A stretch of DNA of 12,040 nt from Candidatus Methylomirabilota bacterium (GCA_003105305.1 PQAQ01000199.1:1-12040), one strand, 5' to 3'; shown: positions 1 to 7,704, numbered from the stretch's first letter. Notes: generated by a model not told the origin, from the sequence alone. Made by a program: numbers and translations.

Positions 1-2622
1 GAGCGGCGGGACCGCTCAACGCATCTGCAGGGCCGGCGCTCGGCGTTATTGCAGCAAGAAGCGGAGTCAAGAGCGGAAGAACAGCTTCTGACTGACAAAC
101 TCGAGTCTGGCCGCACCCAGCTCGATCTGAAGTCTTCTGAGCTACATACGCTGGAGGAGATGATTGCGGGGGTAGCGCGCGCTCTGGAAGACACGCGACG
201 ACAACTGGGCCGAGACAGGGCAATCCTCACCGACCGACGCCACCATCTGAGCAGCCTCCGGGAGCGGGCGCGTCTGTACGGCACACAACGCGATCAGGCG
301 ATAGAACGCAAGGCGCGGATCGAGCAGCAGGACCGCGACCTCGTCCCGATAGAGGAGGCACAACGCATCGTTCTTGAACGGGCGACAGAACGGCTAGACC
401 TGCTGCAGGCGGAACGCAAGGCCTTCGCGCAACAGGCAGCGGATGAGGAGGCCGCCCGGGAGACCCTGAAGCCTCAACTGGAATCGCTTCGAGAAGAGTC
501 GACCACGCTCCGTAGCCGTCTGGCGTCGCTTATCGAGCTCAGTCGGAATTTCGAAGGATTCGTCGACGGTCATCGGTACCTCCTCACCAAAAAGGCCCAG
601 GGCGAAGCCAGTGTCAAGGGTTTGCATGGGTCGCTGGTCGATATACTCGATGTGCCCGCGCGTTATGAGCGCGCTGTTGAAACCTTGCTCGGCGAGGCCC
701 TACAAGGACTGCTTATGCGGCGGATCGACGATGTCCGGGAAGCCATTCGACTGCTCGTCGAGCGAGGACAGGGTCGCGCCACCTTTCTTCTTCAACCCGA
801 CGCGACCGGTGATCATCGCGGCGCAGCGGCAGCTCGACTGCGCGAACGCATTCAGTCCGCAACGGTATCGGTCGAGGGACTTGCGCTTGATCTGATCCAC
901 TGCGCCGAAGAGAATCGGCCGCTGGTGGAAGCCCTCCTCGTTGATGGGGTAATCGTCAGGGAGTTGCCGGATGCGCTCGCGCTGAGCGCGCTGCTCCCGT
1001 CCCCATTTGCGATCGCGACACTGACCGGCGAACTGGTCACCAGTAAGGGCATCATTGCCGGCGGCCCCGGAGGGGGTTCCGAGATTCTCCCGCGACGGCG
1101 AGAGATCGCCAGGCTTCAAGATCGCATCCGGGAACTACACGGCGACCTTCAGACCGTCGAGGGGTCGTGGGATGCGTCCTGTCGCCGCTCAGCGCAGGCG
1201 GCAGAATCGTTGGAGTCGCTGAACCGGCGCCTCCACGAACTGGAGATTGAGCGCCTCAAGGCCGAGACAGCCTTTTCCCATACGGGCGCAGAGCGTCGGC
1301 GTTTTTTGCAGCAGATTGAGGTGGTGACCTATGAAGCTGGGAGCCATGCGGAGGATCTTCGCGTACTCACTGACGAAATCCGGACGATTGAACACTCGCT
1401 TGTCGATCTCGAGAGTCGAGACCAGGCCGCCGAGATCGAGGCCGCACGACTCGAGGCCGAGGCGACCTCTCGGCAGCAGGAGCGGGATCGTCTCATTCGT
1501 GACGTGGGAGAACATCGCGTCCAGCTCACCGCGCTACAAGGCCGGCAGGAGCTGCTTGCGAGCGTTCTGACCAGGACGATTGAAGAATTGGGCCAGGTGA
1601 GGAGTGAGATCGAGCTGCTTGCGGCTGAGTTCGCCGATCTGCAGGTTCGCGAAACGGAGATGGAGACCGCCGTCGTACAACTTCAAGCGCGCCTGACGTC
1701 GCTTAGCGACGCGGAGCAATCGGCGCAGCAACTCGTCATCGCTGAAGACGAGAGACGCCGGCATCTGAGTGACGTACGCCAGTCGATCGATGAACGGCTC
1801 CGCCTACTGAAGCTGTCGCTCACCGAAAAACAACAGGCCTCCGGCGACGCCGCCATCCGTGTTGCCGAACTGCGGAATACTATTTCGCTCCTGGAAGAGG
1901 CGCTGAAAGCAGAAGGGCCGCCCGAACTGGAGACTATTGTCCAGCGACTGACCGACAGCGGTCTCGAAATCGAAGCAGCGACCGGCGAACTCGCTGATCT
2001 CTCGGCGAAGATTGCGGAGCTCGGGGCGGTCAACATGGCAGCCCTGGAGGAATACGAGGAGTTGGCCGAACGCCACCGTTTCCTCTCCGCCCAGGCCGAA
2101 GACCTCTCGTCGTCCGTACAGTCGCTTCGTACCGCCATCTCTGAGATCAATCAGACCATCCAGCAGCGGTTCAGTGAAACCCTCGAGACAGTGGCCGGAC
2201 ATCTGGATCGCCTCTGGAGCTGTCTCATCCCGGGAGGCCGGGCATCCCTGAGTTTGACTGAACCGCAAGACGGTGAGGAGGAGCCCGGCGTGGAGATGGC
2301 GGTGCGAATCCCCGGCAAGCGCGCCGCGCTCAACCTGTTGTCAGGCGGCGAAAAAGCGCTGGCTGCGCTGGCGCTTCTGTTTGCGCTGTTTCACACCCGT
2401 CCCAGCCCATTCTGTCTGCTGGACGAGGTTGATGCCCCACTGGACGACGCCAATGCCGAACGGTTCGCCTCGCTGCTGCGGGAGATGGCGGTGAACGCCC
2501 AATTCCTCCTGATCACTCACAACAAGCGGACCATGGCAGCCGCCGACCTGTTGTACGGTGTGACCATGGAAGAGCATGGTGTCTCGAAGCTCCTCTCCCT
2601 CCACATGAGCCGAGCCGCCTGA
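1..2622 (+). CDS. smc: Chromosome partition protein SMC, C-terminal 873 residues (5' end outside window)
   Basis: The frame is open from base 1 to the TGA at 2620-2622, so the gene enters from the left; bacterial SMC is about 1,150-1,200 residues, so roughly the first 300, with the Walker A head lobe, are missing. Numbering residues from base 1: a coiled-coil arm to about 182, the globular hinge starting at NFEGF (183-187) and ending near GGPGGGSE/RRREI (about 354-369), a long returning coiled coil rich in Glu, Arg, Leu and Gln, then the C-terminal head lobe. That lobe has the ABC signature LSGGEKA (780-786), Walker B CLLDEVDAPLDD (805-816, catalytic E809) and the H-loop THNK (839-842). SMC dimers with ScpAB organise and segregate the chromosome in the nucleoid. 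No frameshift is seen. ftsY follows 24 nt later, a common pairing that suggests cotranscription. Confidence 0.97.
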   Translation, partial: ERRDRSTHLQGRRSALLQQEAESRAEEQLLTDKLESGRTQLDLKSSELHTLEEMIAGVARALEDTRRQLGRDRAILTDRRHHLSSLRERARLYGTQRDQAIERKARIEQQDRDLVPIEEAQRIVLERATERLDLLQAERKAFAQQAADEEAARETLKPQLESLREESTTLRSRLASLIELSRNFEGFVDGHRYLLTKKAQGEASVKGLHGSLVDILDVPARYERAVETLLGEALQGLLMRRIDDVREAIRLLVERGQGRATFLLQPDATGDHRGAAAARLRERIQSATVSVEGLALDLIHCAEENRPLVEALLVDGVIVRELPDALALSALLPSPFAIATLTGELVTSKGIIAGGPGGGSEILPRRREIARLQDRIRELHGDLQTVEGSWDASCRRSAQAAESLESLNRRLHELEIERLKAETAFSHTGAERRRFLQQIEVVTYEAGSHAEDLRVLTDEIRTIEHSLVDLESRDQAAEIEAARLEAEATSRQQERDRLIRDVGEHRVQLTALQGRQELLASVLTRTIEELGQVRSEIELLAAEFADLQVRETEMETAVVQLQARLTSLSDAEQSAQQLVIAEDERRRHLSDVRQSIDERLRLLKLSLTEKQQASGDAAIRVAELRNTISLLEEALKAEGPPELETIVQRLTDSGLEIEAATGELADLSAKIAELGAVNMAALEEYEELAERHRFLSAQAEDLSSSVQSLRTAISEINQTIQQRFSETLETVAGHLDRLWSCLIPGGRASLSLTEPQDGEEEPGVEMAVRIPGKRAALNLLSGGEKALAALALLFALFHTRPSPFCLLDEVDAPLDDANAERFASLLREMAVNAQFLLITHNKRTMAAADLLYGVTMEEHGVSKLLSLHMSRAA

Positions 2623-2646
2623 CAGGACCGCGGCAGAAAGATCTGT

Positions 2647-3591
2647 ATGGCCCTCAACAACACTCCACGTCAAGGCCTGTTCGGCCGATTCGTCGCCGGT
2701 CTCACCAGAACCCGCCAGGGATTGGCGGGGAAAATCGAGCGACTGTTCGGCGCGGCGAGCCCCAGCGTCGCCGATCTGGACGCGCTCGAAGAAGCGCTTA
2801 TCGCCGCCGATTTTGGTCCAGGGCTAGCTCAACAACTGACGGCCCCGCTCCAGCAGCGCCTCGGGCGACGCGATCTCGGCGATCTGGGTCAGGTTGAAGA
2901 AGCCCTCAAGCGAGGCATCCTGGAGATCCTCAGCAAGGCCACCCAATCCCCGTCATCGAGCAATCCTCAGACCCGTCCACAGGTCTTTCTTTTTCTGGGC
3001 ATTAACGGGTCGGGGAAAACTACCACGATCGGAAAGTTCGCTTACCGCCTCGCTAACGACGGTGGGCGCGTCGTACTGGCGGCAGCGGACACCTTTCGGG
3101 CCGCCGCTATCGAACAGTTAGGACTGTGGGGTCGACGCGTGGGCGCCGATGTGATCAGCCACCAGGCCGGGGCCGATCCCTCTGCCGTCGTTTTTGATGC
3201 GGTACAGGCCGCCTGCGCACGCGGCGCCAGCCACCTGCTTATTGATACCGCCGGCCGCCTACACACTAAACGGAACCTGATGGAGGAGTTGAAAAAGATC
3301 CAGCGAGTCGTCTCACGGCTGATGCCGGATGCGCCGCACGAACGGATTATGGTGCTCGACGCCACCTCTGGTCTGAACGCACTGGTTCAGGCCAAGACAT
3401 TTCACGAGGCGGTCGGACTGACGAGCCTGATCCTGACCAAGCTGGACGGAACCGCAAAGGGAGGCGTTGTGGTTGCGATCGCTGATCAGTTGAAACTGCC
3501 GATTACCTTCGTCGGTCTGGGCGAGGGCGTCGATGATCTGCAACCGTTCGAACCGGAAGCCTTTACGGACGCCTTGTTCGCACGATCCTGA
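2647..3591 (+). CDS. ftsY: Signal recognition particle receptor FtsY, 314 aa
   Basis: FtsY is the membrane-associated GTPase that docks SRP-bound ribosomes (through Ffh) at the Sec translocon. The helical N domain covers about residues 15-95. The G domain shows G1 GINGSGKTTT (118-127), DTFRAAAIEQ (from 148), G3 DTAGRL (200-205), G4 TKLDGTAKGG (264-273) and the closing GLGEGVDDLQPF (290-301). FtsY and Ffh share the GTPase fold; the lack of an M domain and the GLGEGVDDL-PF ending identify this as FtsY. The acidic A domain of the E. coli protein is absent; instead the first ~30 residues form a basic, amphipathic stretch (GLFGRFVAGL...) of the kind that binds lipid in short FtsY proteins. The ATG at 2647 is preceded only by a weak purine run (AGAAAG). 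It lies 24 nt after smc and is probably cotranscribed. Confidence 0.97.
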   Translation: MALNNTPRQGLFGRFVAGLTRTRQGLAGKIERLFGAASPSVADLDALEEALIAADFGPGLAQQLTAPLQQRLGRRDLGDLGQVEEALKRGILEILSKATQSPSSSNPQTRPQVFLFLGINGSGKTTTIGKFAYRLANDGGRVVLAAADTFRAAAIEQLGLWGRRVGADVISHQAGADPSAVVFDAVQAACARGASHLLIDTAGRLHTKRNLMEELKKIQRVVSRLMPDAPHERIMVLDATSGLNALVQAKTFHEAVGLTSLILTKLDGTAKGGVVVAIADQLKLPITFVGLGEGVDDLQPFEPEAFTDALFARS

Positions 3592-3614
3592 CATCCCATC
3601 CGACCGTTTTCGGC

Positions 3615-3642
3615 TTGACACCCCGTGATTCCCGGTGATAAG
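3615..3642 (+). promoter_or_regulatory. Candidate sigma70-type promoter for the rib-nusB operon
   Basis: A perfect -35 box TTGACA lies at 3615-3620 and a -10 like hexamer GATAAG (4 of 6 consensus bases) at 3637-3642, 16 nt apart. It sits in the only gap of about 100 nt in the plus-strand block, between ftsY and ribD, which is where an operon promoter is expected. The predicted start would be near 3649-3650. This rests on consensus matching only. Confidence 0.55.
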
Positions 3643-3650
3643 GTAACTGC

Positions 3651-3686
3651 ATGTATTTCCTCAGAAAGTTCGCTTTCCAGTTATGA
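3651..3686 (+). other. Possible 11-codon leader peptide ORF upstream of ribD
   Basis: ATG at 3651 opens a short frame encoding MYFLRKFAFQL and ending with TGA at 3684-3686. The stop overlaps the ribD Shine-Dalgarno (GAGG, 3685-3688) and lies 6 nt before the ribD ATG, in the same frame. The predicted transcription start falls 1-2 nt before this ATG, so it would be translated as a nearly leaderless message. No Shine-Dalgarno precedes it. An 11-codon ORF can arise by chance, so this is a suggestion, not a firm gene. Confidence 0.25.
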
Positions 3687-3688
3687 GG
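3660..3688 (+). promoter_or_regulatory. Hairpin in the ribD leader overlapping its Shine-Dalgarno
   Basis: GAAAG (3664-3668) and CTTTC (3673-3677) form a perfect 5-bp stem with a TTCG loop. Outside it CTCA (3660-3663) can pair with TGAG (3684-3687), leaving a 6-nt one-sided bulge. The outer pairing would cover part of the GAGG ribosome binding site at 3685-3688, four bases before the ribD ATG. The structure is small and its stability was not calculated. It could tune ribD translation, or be incidental. Confidence 0.3.
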
Positions 3689-3692
3689 TCGG

Positions 3693-4814
3693 ATGTTCAC
3701 GCCTGATGATGTTCGCTTCATGCAACGCGCATTGGCCCTCGCAACACAGGGTCGTGGCCGCACCAGTCCAAACCCGATGGTCGGAGCTGTTGCGGTACAT
3801 CATGGCCGGATCATTGGTGAGGGGCATCATGCACGGGCGGGCGGGCCTCACGCGGAGGTCATCGCGCTGGAGCACGCGGGCAAGGCGGCGCGCGGAGCGG
3901 AGCTCTATGTCACGCTTGAACCGTGCTGCCATCATGGCCGAACTCCACCCTGCACCGATCGGATCGTTCAGGCCGGTATCAAGCGAGTGATCCTGCCAAT
4001 CCTGGATCCGAACCGCCTGGTCGCCGGTAAGGGCGTACAGACGCTGCGAGATGCGGGGGTTGAGATTGTGATACTCGGGCGCCTTGCCGACGAAGCACAG
4101 CGGCTCAATGAGGCCTTTACAAAGTTTATTACGCGCCATATCCCGTTCGTGACTCTCAAGGCAGCCGTCAGTCTTGACGGTAAGATCGCCACTCGAACCG
4201 GTGACGCTCGATGGATCTCCGGCGTACGATCACGTGAGTACGTACACGAACTGAGAGATCAAACGGATGCTGTCATTGTCGGTATGGGTACGGTCCGACG
4301 TGACGATCCCAAGCTGACAACTAGACTCCCGGATGGTGGGCGTGACCCGATCCGAGTCGTAGTGGATGGAGTCGGTCCGCTTCCTCTGGACGCCCAGGTC
4401 TTGCAGCCCGACGTCGCATCTCGAACCTGGGTGGCCGTCCCATCCAACGCGCCGAACGAGCGCATCAGAACGCTGGAGCGTCTCGGACTGACAGTGCTCG
4501 AAGCGGGGGGCTCCCACGGGCGGGTCCGCCTTGAACAGCTCCTCAAGCGTCTCGGCGAGCGCGACGTGACCAGCGTGATGATCGAGGGCGGGGAAGGCAT
4601 CTTTACCTCGGCCGTTGAAGAGGGGATCGTCGATAAATTTCTGCTGTTTGTGGCGCCGATCCTGGTTGGAGGCAAAACCGCACCCAGTCTGCTCGGTGGG
4701 GCGGGTATTGACGCGCTCGGGCAGGCCCTGCGGCTGTCCCGGCTCCGTATCGAACAACTCGGGGAAGACGTGCTGATTGAGGGATACCGTTCAACGCAGG
4801 AAGGACACGGCTAG
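3693..4814 (+). CDS. ribD: Bifunctional pyrimidine deaminase/reductase RibD, 373 aa
   Basis: RibD carries out the second and third steps of the GTP branch of riboflavin synthesis in the cytosol: deamination of the diaminopyrimidine made by GTP cyclohydrolase II, then NADPH-dependent reduction of its ribose side chain. The N-terminal deaminase domain (about 1-145) has the zinc and catalytic motifs HAE (H53, E55) and PCC (C78) through to C87 in RTPPCT, so the three expected zinc ligands are present. The reductase domain (about 148-365) starts at TLKAAVSLDGKIAT and contains GVRSREYVHELRDQTDAV, VGMGTVRRDDP, and the late IEGG and DKFLLFVAPILVGG segments. Length is normal for the fused form. GAGG at 3685-3688 precedes the ATG by 4 nt. 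This is the first gene of the rib operon; ribE begins 9 nt after its TAG. Confidence 0.96.
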   Translation: MFTPDDVRFMQRALALATQGRGRTSPNPMVGAVAVHHGRIIGEGHHARAGGPHAEVIALEHAGKAARGAELYVTLEPCCHHGRTPPCTDRIVQAGIKRVILPILDPNRLVAGKGVQTLRDAGVEIVILGRLADEAQRLNEAFTKFITRHIPFVTLKAAVSLDGKIATRTGDARWISGVRSREYVHELRDQTDAVIVGMGTVRRDDPKLTTRLPDGGRDPIRVVVDGVGPLPLDAQVLQPDVASRTWVAVPSNAPNERIRTLERLGLTVLEAGGSHGRVRLEQLLKRLGERDVTSVMIEGGEGIFTSAVEEGIVDKFLLFVAPILVGGKTAPSLLGGAGIDALGQALRLSRLRIEQLGEDVLIEGYRSTQEGHG

Positions 4815-4823
4815 GCACACAGG

Positions 4824-5474
4824 ATGTTTACCGGACTGATCGAAGAGGTGGGCCACATTCAACGGCTGCGGCAAGAACACGGCATCACGAAGCTCGCTGT
4901 TAAAGGGCAACAGACCGTCTCCTCTCTCGTGATCGGAGACAGTATTGCCGTCGATGGAACCTGTCTCACGGTCACAAGGACGGCCCACTCCCTGTTTGAG
5001 GCCGATCTGTCCGAGGAGACCATGGCCCGCACCACACTGGGAGAGCGCCACGTCGGCGATCCCGTCAACCTGGAACGGCCGTGCCGACCGACCGATCGGC
5101 TGGGAGGCCACTTTGTCACCGGCCATATTGACGGGGTCGGATCCATCCACGAGATCAGCGTGACGGAGGGGACGTGGTGGTTCACGATTACCTATCCCAT
5201 CGCACTGCGACCGTTACTCGTAGAAAAAGGATCCGTCGCAGTGGACGGCATCAGTCTGACGGTGGGCCGCCTGAATGACCGATCCTTCGGAGTGGCCGTT
5301 ATTCCACATACCTTTCACCATACCACGCTCGGCAACAAGTCGGCCGGGCGACGCGTCAACCTGGAAACCGACCTGCTTGGCAAGTACGTCGTCCGCTATC
5401 TTGAGAGGCTTGGACCTCTCACACAGAAGATGCCCCTGACTGAATCGCGACTCCAGGAGCTGGGATTCGGCTAG
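4824..5474 (+). CDS. ribE: Riboflavin synthase alpha subunit, 216 aa
   Basis: Riboflavin synthase converts two molecules of 6,7-dimethyl-8-ribityllumazine into riboflavin and the pyrimidine that RibH reuses. The protein begins with the family hallmark MFTGLIEEVG and consists of two homologous lumazine-binding barrels, about 1-97 and 98-195. The repeat is directly visible: SIAVDGTCLTV (40-50) matches SVAVDGISLTV (137-147), and VNLERP (81-86) matches VNLETD (178-183). C47 of the first repeat and S144 and D183 of the second fall where the family has conserved active-site residues. HFVTGHIDGVG (96-106) marks the domain junction. The short C-terminal tail forms the trimerisation helix in homologues. 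An AGG overlapping the ribD stop, 8 nt before the ATG, is the probable ribosome binding site. The gene is sometimes called ribC in Gram-negative nomenclature. Confidence 0.96.
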   Translation: MFTGLIEEVGHIQRLRQEHGITKLAVKGQQTVSSLVIGDSIAVDGTCLTVTRTAHSLFEADLSEETMARTTLGERHVGDPVNLERPCRPTDRLGGHFVTGHIDGVGSIHEISVTEGTWWFTITYPIALRPLLVEKGSVAVDGISLTVGRLNDRSFGVAVIPHTFHHTTLGNKSAGRRVNLETDLLGKYVVRYLERLGPLTQKMPLTESRLQELGFG

Positions 5475-5485
5475 ACGGGTTCCGT

Positions 5486-5490
5486 GGAAG
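5486..5490 (+). promoter_or_regulatory. Shine-Dalgarno that fixes the ribBA start
   Basis: GGAAG sits 5 nt before ATG 5496. It lies inside the slightly longer frame that would start at GTG 5484, which itself has no purine-rich site upstream. This favours the ATG. Confidence 0.6.
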
Positions 5491-5495
5491 TATCT

Positions 5496-6710
5496 ATGGA
5501 AGACCAGATTCAGTTTCATTCGATCGAAGACGCAATCCGAGACCTCCGCGACGGCAAGATGGTGGTAGTCGTCGACGATGAGGACCGGGAAAACGAGGGC
5601 GACCTTACGATGGCCGCCGAAAAGGTGACGCCGGAGGCGATCAACTTTATGGCGACGCAGGGACGCGGATTGATCTGCATGCCCGTCATCGGCGAACGGT
5701 TGGATGCGCTCCGCATCCCGCCGATGGTCACGGACAACACCTCGCCCCACGAAACCGCCTTCTGCGTATCCGTTGACGCCAGACACAAGGTCACTACCGG
5801 GATTTCGGCCTACGACCGGGCGGTCACCATCCAGACCATCATCGACGCACAAGCGACGGCCGATGATCTTACCAGTCCGGGACACACCTTTCCGCTTCGC
5901 GGACGTGATGGAGGAGTCCTGACGCGAGCAGGTCATTCTGAAGCCGCGATCGACCTCGCCCGTTTGGCCGGTCTCTACCCCGCCGGCGTTATCTGTGAGA
6001 TCATGCAGGATGACGGGGCGATGGCCAGGACACCGGATCTGTATCGGTTTGCGCGCAAGCACGGCTTGAAACTGATCACCGTGAAGAGCCTGATCGAGTT
6101 TCGACTGAAGCGCGAGCGCTTCGTCAGTCGCGTCGCCACAACAACACTGCCGACCACCTATGGCCGATTCACTGCGATCCTGTACCACAGTCATATTGAA
6201 AACAAACACCATCTGGCCCTCATTATGGGAGAGATCAACGCCGCGGAAGACACACTCGTGCGGGTCCATTCGGAATGCCTGACGGGCGACGTCTTCAGCT
6301 CGCTTCGGTGCGACTGTGGACCGCAGATGGACAAGTCGCTCGAACTGATCGCCAAGGAGGGAAAGGGGGTCTTTCTGTATATTCGACAGGAGGGTCGGGG
6401 CATCGGTTTGGCGAACAAGATGCGCGCCTATGAGCTGCAAGATAGCGGCCTAGATACGGTAGAAGCGAACGTGAGACTCGGCTTTAAACCGGATCTGAGG
6501 GAGTATGGCATCGGCGCGCAGATTCTCTCCGACCTTGGCCTCTGCAATATCCGACTGCTGACCAACAATCCACGAAAGATCGTAGGACTCGAGGCGTACG
6601 GTCTCCATGTGGTCCAGCGGATTCCTATTGAGATTCGTCCGAACGCCGAGAATCGCGCCTACCTGCAGACCAAGCTTACGAAGCTCGGCCACCTGCTCGA
6701 AACGGTATAG
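5496..6710 (+). CDS. ribBA: Bifunctional DHBP synthase / GTP cyclohydrolase II RibBA, 404 aa
   Basis: This fusion supplies both riboflavin precursors. Residues about 1-203 are 3,4-dihydroxy-2-butanone 4-phosphate synthase (RibB), which acts on ribulose 5-phosphate: [11 protein letters not shown] (27-37), [11 protein letters not shown] (126-136) and RAGHSEA (144-150) are intact. Residues about 205-404 are GTP cyclohydrolase II (RibA), which opens GTP to a diaminopyrimidine. The zinc site in [18 protein letters not shown] supplies C261, C272 and C274; [10 protein letters not shown] (296-305), AYELQD (311-316) and [11 protein letters not shown] (334-344) follow. Both halves keep their catalytic motifs, so I expect full bifunctionality rather than the degenerate forms known in some RibBA proteins. 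An in-frame GTG at 5484 would add four residues, but GGAAG at 5486-5490 favours ATG 5496. It follows ribE by 21 nt. Confidence 0.96.
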   Translation: MEDQIQFHSIEDAIRDLRDGKMVVVVDDEDRENEGDLTMAAEKVTPEAINFMATQGRGLICMPVIGERLDALRIPPMVTDNTSPHETAFCVSVDARHKVTTGISAYDRAVTIQTIIDAQATADDLTSPGHTFPLRGRDGGVLTRAGHSEAAIDLARLAGLYPAGVICEIMQDDGAMARTPDLYRFARKHGLKLITVKSLIEFRLKRERFVSRVATTTLPTTYGRFTAILYHSHIENKHHLALIMGEINAAEDTLVRVHSECLTGDVFSSLRCDCGPQMDKSLELIAKEGKGVFLYIRQEGRGIGLANKMRAYELQDSGLDTVEANVRLGFKPDLREYGIGAQILSDLGLCNIRLLTNNPRKIVGLEAYGLHVVQRIPIEIRPNAENRAYLQTKLTKLGHLLETV

Positions 6711-6718
6711 CCGACATG

Positions 6719-6725
6719 GGAGGGG
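6719..6725 (+). promoter_or_regulatory. Strong Shine-Dalgarno that fixes the ribH TTG start
   Basis: GGAGGGG lies 5 nt before TTG 6731. An in-frame ATG at 6716 would place this run inside the coding region and has no ribosome binding site of its own. The site is the strongest Shine-Dalgarno in the rib operon. Confidence 0.7.
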
Positions 6726-6730
6726 TTGCG

Positions 6731-7195
6731 TTGAAAACCACGGAAGGAACGTACCAGGCTAAAGGATTTCGATTCGGCCTTATCGTCAGCCGCACGAACG
6801 AATTGATCGCCAAACGTTTATTGGAAGGGGCGCTCGACTGTCTATTCCGCCATGGCACAGAGGAAAGCGATGTTCATCTCGTAAAAGTGCCTGGCGCCTT
6901 CGAGTTACCCTACGCGGCAAAGCGTCTGGCTGCCTCGAACCGCTATGATGCCGTGATCGCACTGGGCGCCGTCATCCGAGGCGCCACCGCCCACTTCGAT
7001 TACGTCGCCGGGGAGGCCGCGAAGGGAATCGCCGCAGCCAGTCTCGATACCGGCGTGCCGATCATCTTTGGCGTCATCACCGCAAATACCCTCGATGAGG
7101 CGATCGAGCGGGCCGGGGCCAAGGCCGGCAACAAAGGGTTCGACGCAGCGCTTTCGGCGATTGAAATGGCGAGTCTGTTCGCCCAACTGAAATAG
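6731..7195 (+). CDS. ribH: 6,7-dimethyl-8-ribityllumazine synthase RibH, 154 aa
   Basis: RibH condenses the RibD-derived pyrimidine with 3,4-dihydroxy-2-butanone 4-phosphate from RibBA to give lumazine, the RibE substrate. Starting at TTG 6731 the protein reads [12 protein letters not shown] and is 154 residues, the same length as the B. subtilis enzyme as I recall it, with key positions matching without gaps: N23, GAFE (55-58), catalytic H88 in [10 protein letters not shown]113, R127 and GNKG (133-136). Starting at ATG 6716 would add five residues unlike the family. One departure stands out: position 22, normally Phe or Trp stacking on the substrate ring, is Thr here (SRTNE). The family assembles as pentamers or 60-mer capsids; which one applies cannot be told. 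The TTG start with a strong Shine-Dalgarno lies 20 nt after ribBA. Confidence 0.94.
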   Translation: MKTTEGTYQAKGFRFGLIVSRTNELIAKRLLEGALDCLFRHGTEESDVHLVKVPGAFELPYAAKRLAASNRYDAVIALGAVIRGATAHFDYVAGEAAKGIAAASLDTGVPIIFGVITANTLDEAIERAGAKAGNKGFDAALSAIEMASLFAQLK

Positions 7196-7231
7196 TGCGA
7201 CAAGAATCGAATCGGACCGCCGGCAAAGACG

Positions 7232-7663
7232 ATGGGTAAACGCCACCGAGCCAGGGAGCTGGCACTCTCACTCCTCTATCAACTGGAATTTTACCCAATG
7301 GACGCGCGCGAGGAACAGTCTCGGTGCTTCTGGGCAGCGCACCCCGCCAAACCGGAGACCCAATTACTGACCGAGGAACTGGTCCGGGGTACACTGCAGC
7401 ATCGAAAGCCAATCGACGATCTCCTGGCGTCACACGTCGAGCACTGGATGCTCTCGCGGCTGGCGCTCGTCGATCTCTGTATCCTTCGCCTGGCCACGTT
7501 TGAGCTGCTGTTTTACGGCAAAACTCCGTGGAAGGTCGCGATCGACGAAGCCGTCGAGTTGGCAAAAGCCTTCGGCGGGAAGGAGTCCAGCGCTTTTGTT
7601 AACGGCGTCCTTGACAAGCTCGCCGTCCTTACGAAAGACAACTCCCCTGCCCCGCTCGGCTGA
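7232..7663 (+). CDS. nusB: Transcription antitermination factor NusB, 143 aa
   Basis: NusB pairs with NusE (ribosomal protein S10), binds boxA RNA and supports antitermination on rRNA operons. The all-helical single domain is full length. The basic N-terminus GKRHRARELALSLLYQLEF (2-20) contains the arginine-rich RNA-binding face. The C-terminal half carries the family pattern HWMLSRLALVDLCILRLATF (71-90), AIDEAVELAKAFG (103-115) and AFVNGVLDKL (121-130). The last residues (about 136-143) are an unconserved tail. It begins 36 nt after ribH and is the last gene of the operon; ribH-nusB adjacency is widespread in bacteria. The ATG has only a weak purine run upstream, so translation may depend partly on coupling to ribH. 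The neighbouring minus-strand gene converges on it 47 nt downstream. Confidence 0.95.
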   Translation: MGKRHRARELALSLLYQLEFYPMDAREEQSRCFWAAHPAKPETQLLTEELVRGTLQHRKPIDDLLASHVEHWMLSRLALVDLCILRLATFELLFYGKTPWKVAIDEAVELAKAFGGKESSAFVNGVLDKLAVLTKDNSPAPLG

Positions 7664-7675
7664 AAGCTGGTATAG

Positions 7676-7704
7676 GAGTGCGAAGGATTTCTACAACAGC
7701 ACTC
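7676..7704. repeat. Inverted repeat between the convergent operons
   Basis: GAGTGC (7676-7681) and GCACTC (7699-7704) are perfect inverted copies separated by 17 nt, in the 47-nt gap between the nusB and minus-strand gene 3' ends. A hairpin here could help end transcription from either side, but the stem is only 6 bp, the loop is long and no T-run follows on either strand. It does not qualify as an intrinsic terminator. Confidence 0.25.

Noticed and set aside
3600..3613. CCGA...TCGG inverted repeat just after ftsY as a terminator
   Set aside because: The stem is only 4 bp, with a 6-nt loop and no T-run after it; the following bases are better read as a promoter.
3693..3693. Reading through the TGA at 3684 to give a longer ribD starting at ATG 3651
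   Set aside because: TGA is used as a normal stop by smc, ftsY, fabD and fabH here, and RibD proteins begin at the 3693 position.
3681..4139. A 152-codon minus-strand open frame antisense to the start of ribD
   Set aside because: In-register shadow of the conserved deaminase domain; no plausible start signal or family resemblance.
5214..6440. A 408-codon minus-strand open frame antisense to ribE and ribBA
   Set aside because: Its codons are in exact register with the sense codons, so stops would need TTA, CTA or TCA in the sense genes, which are rare in this GC-rich DNA. The product resembles no family and the sense proteins are complete and conserved.
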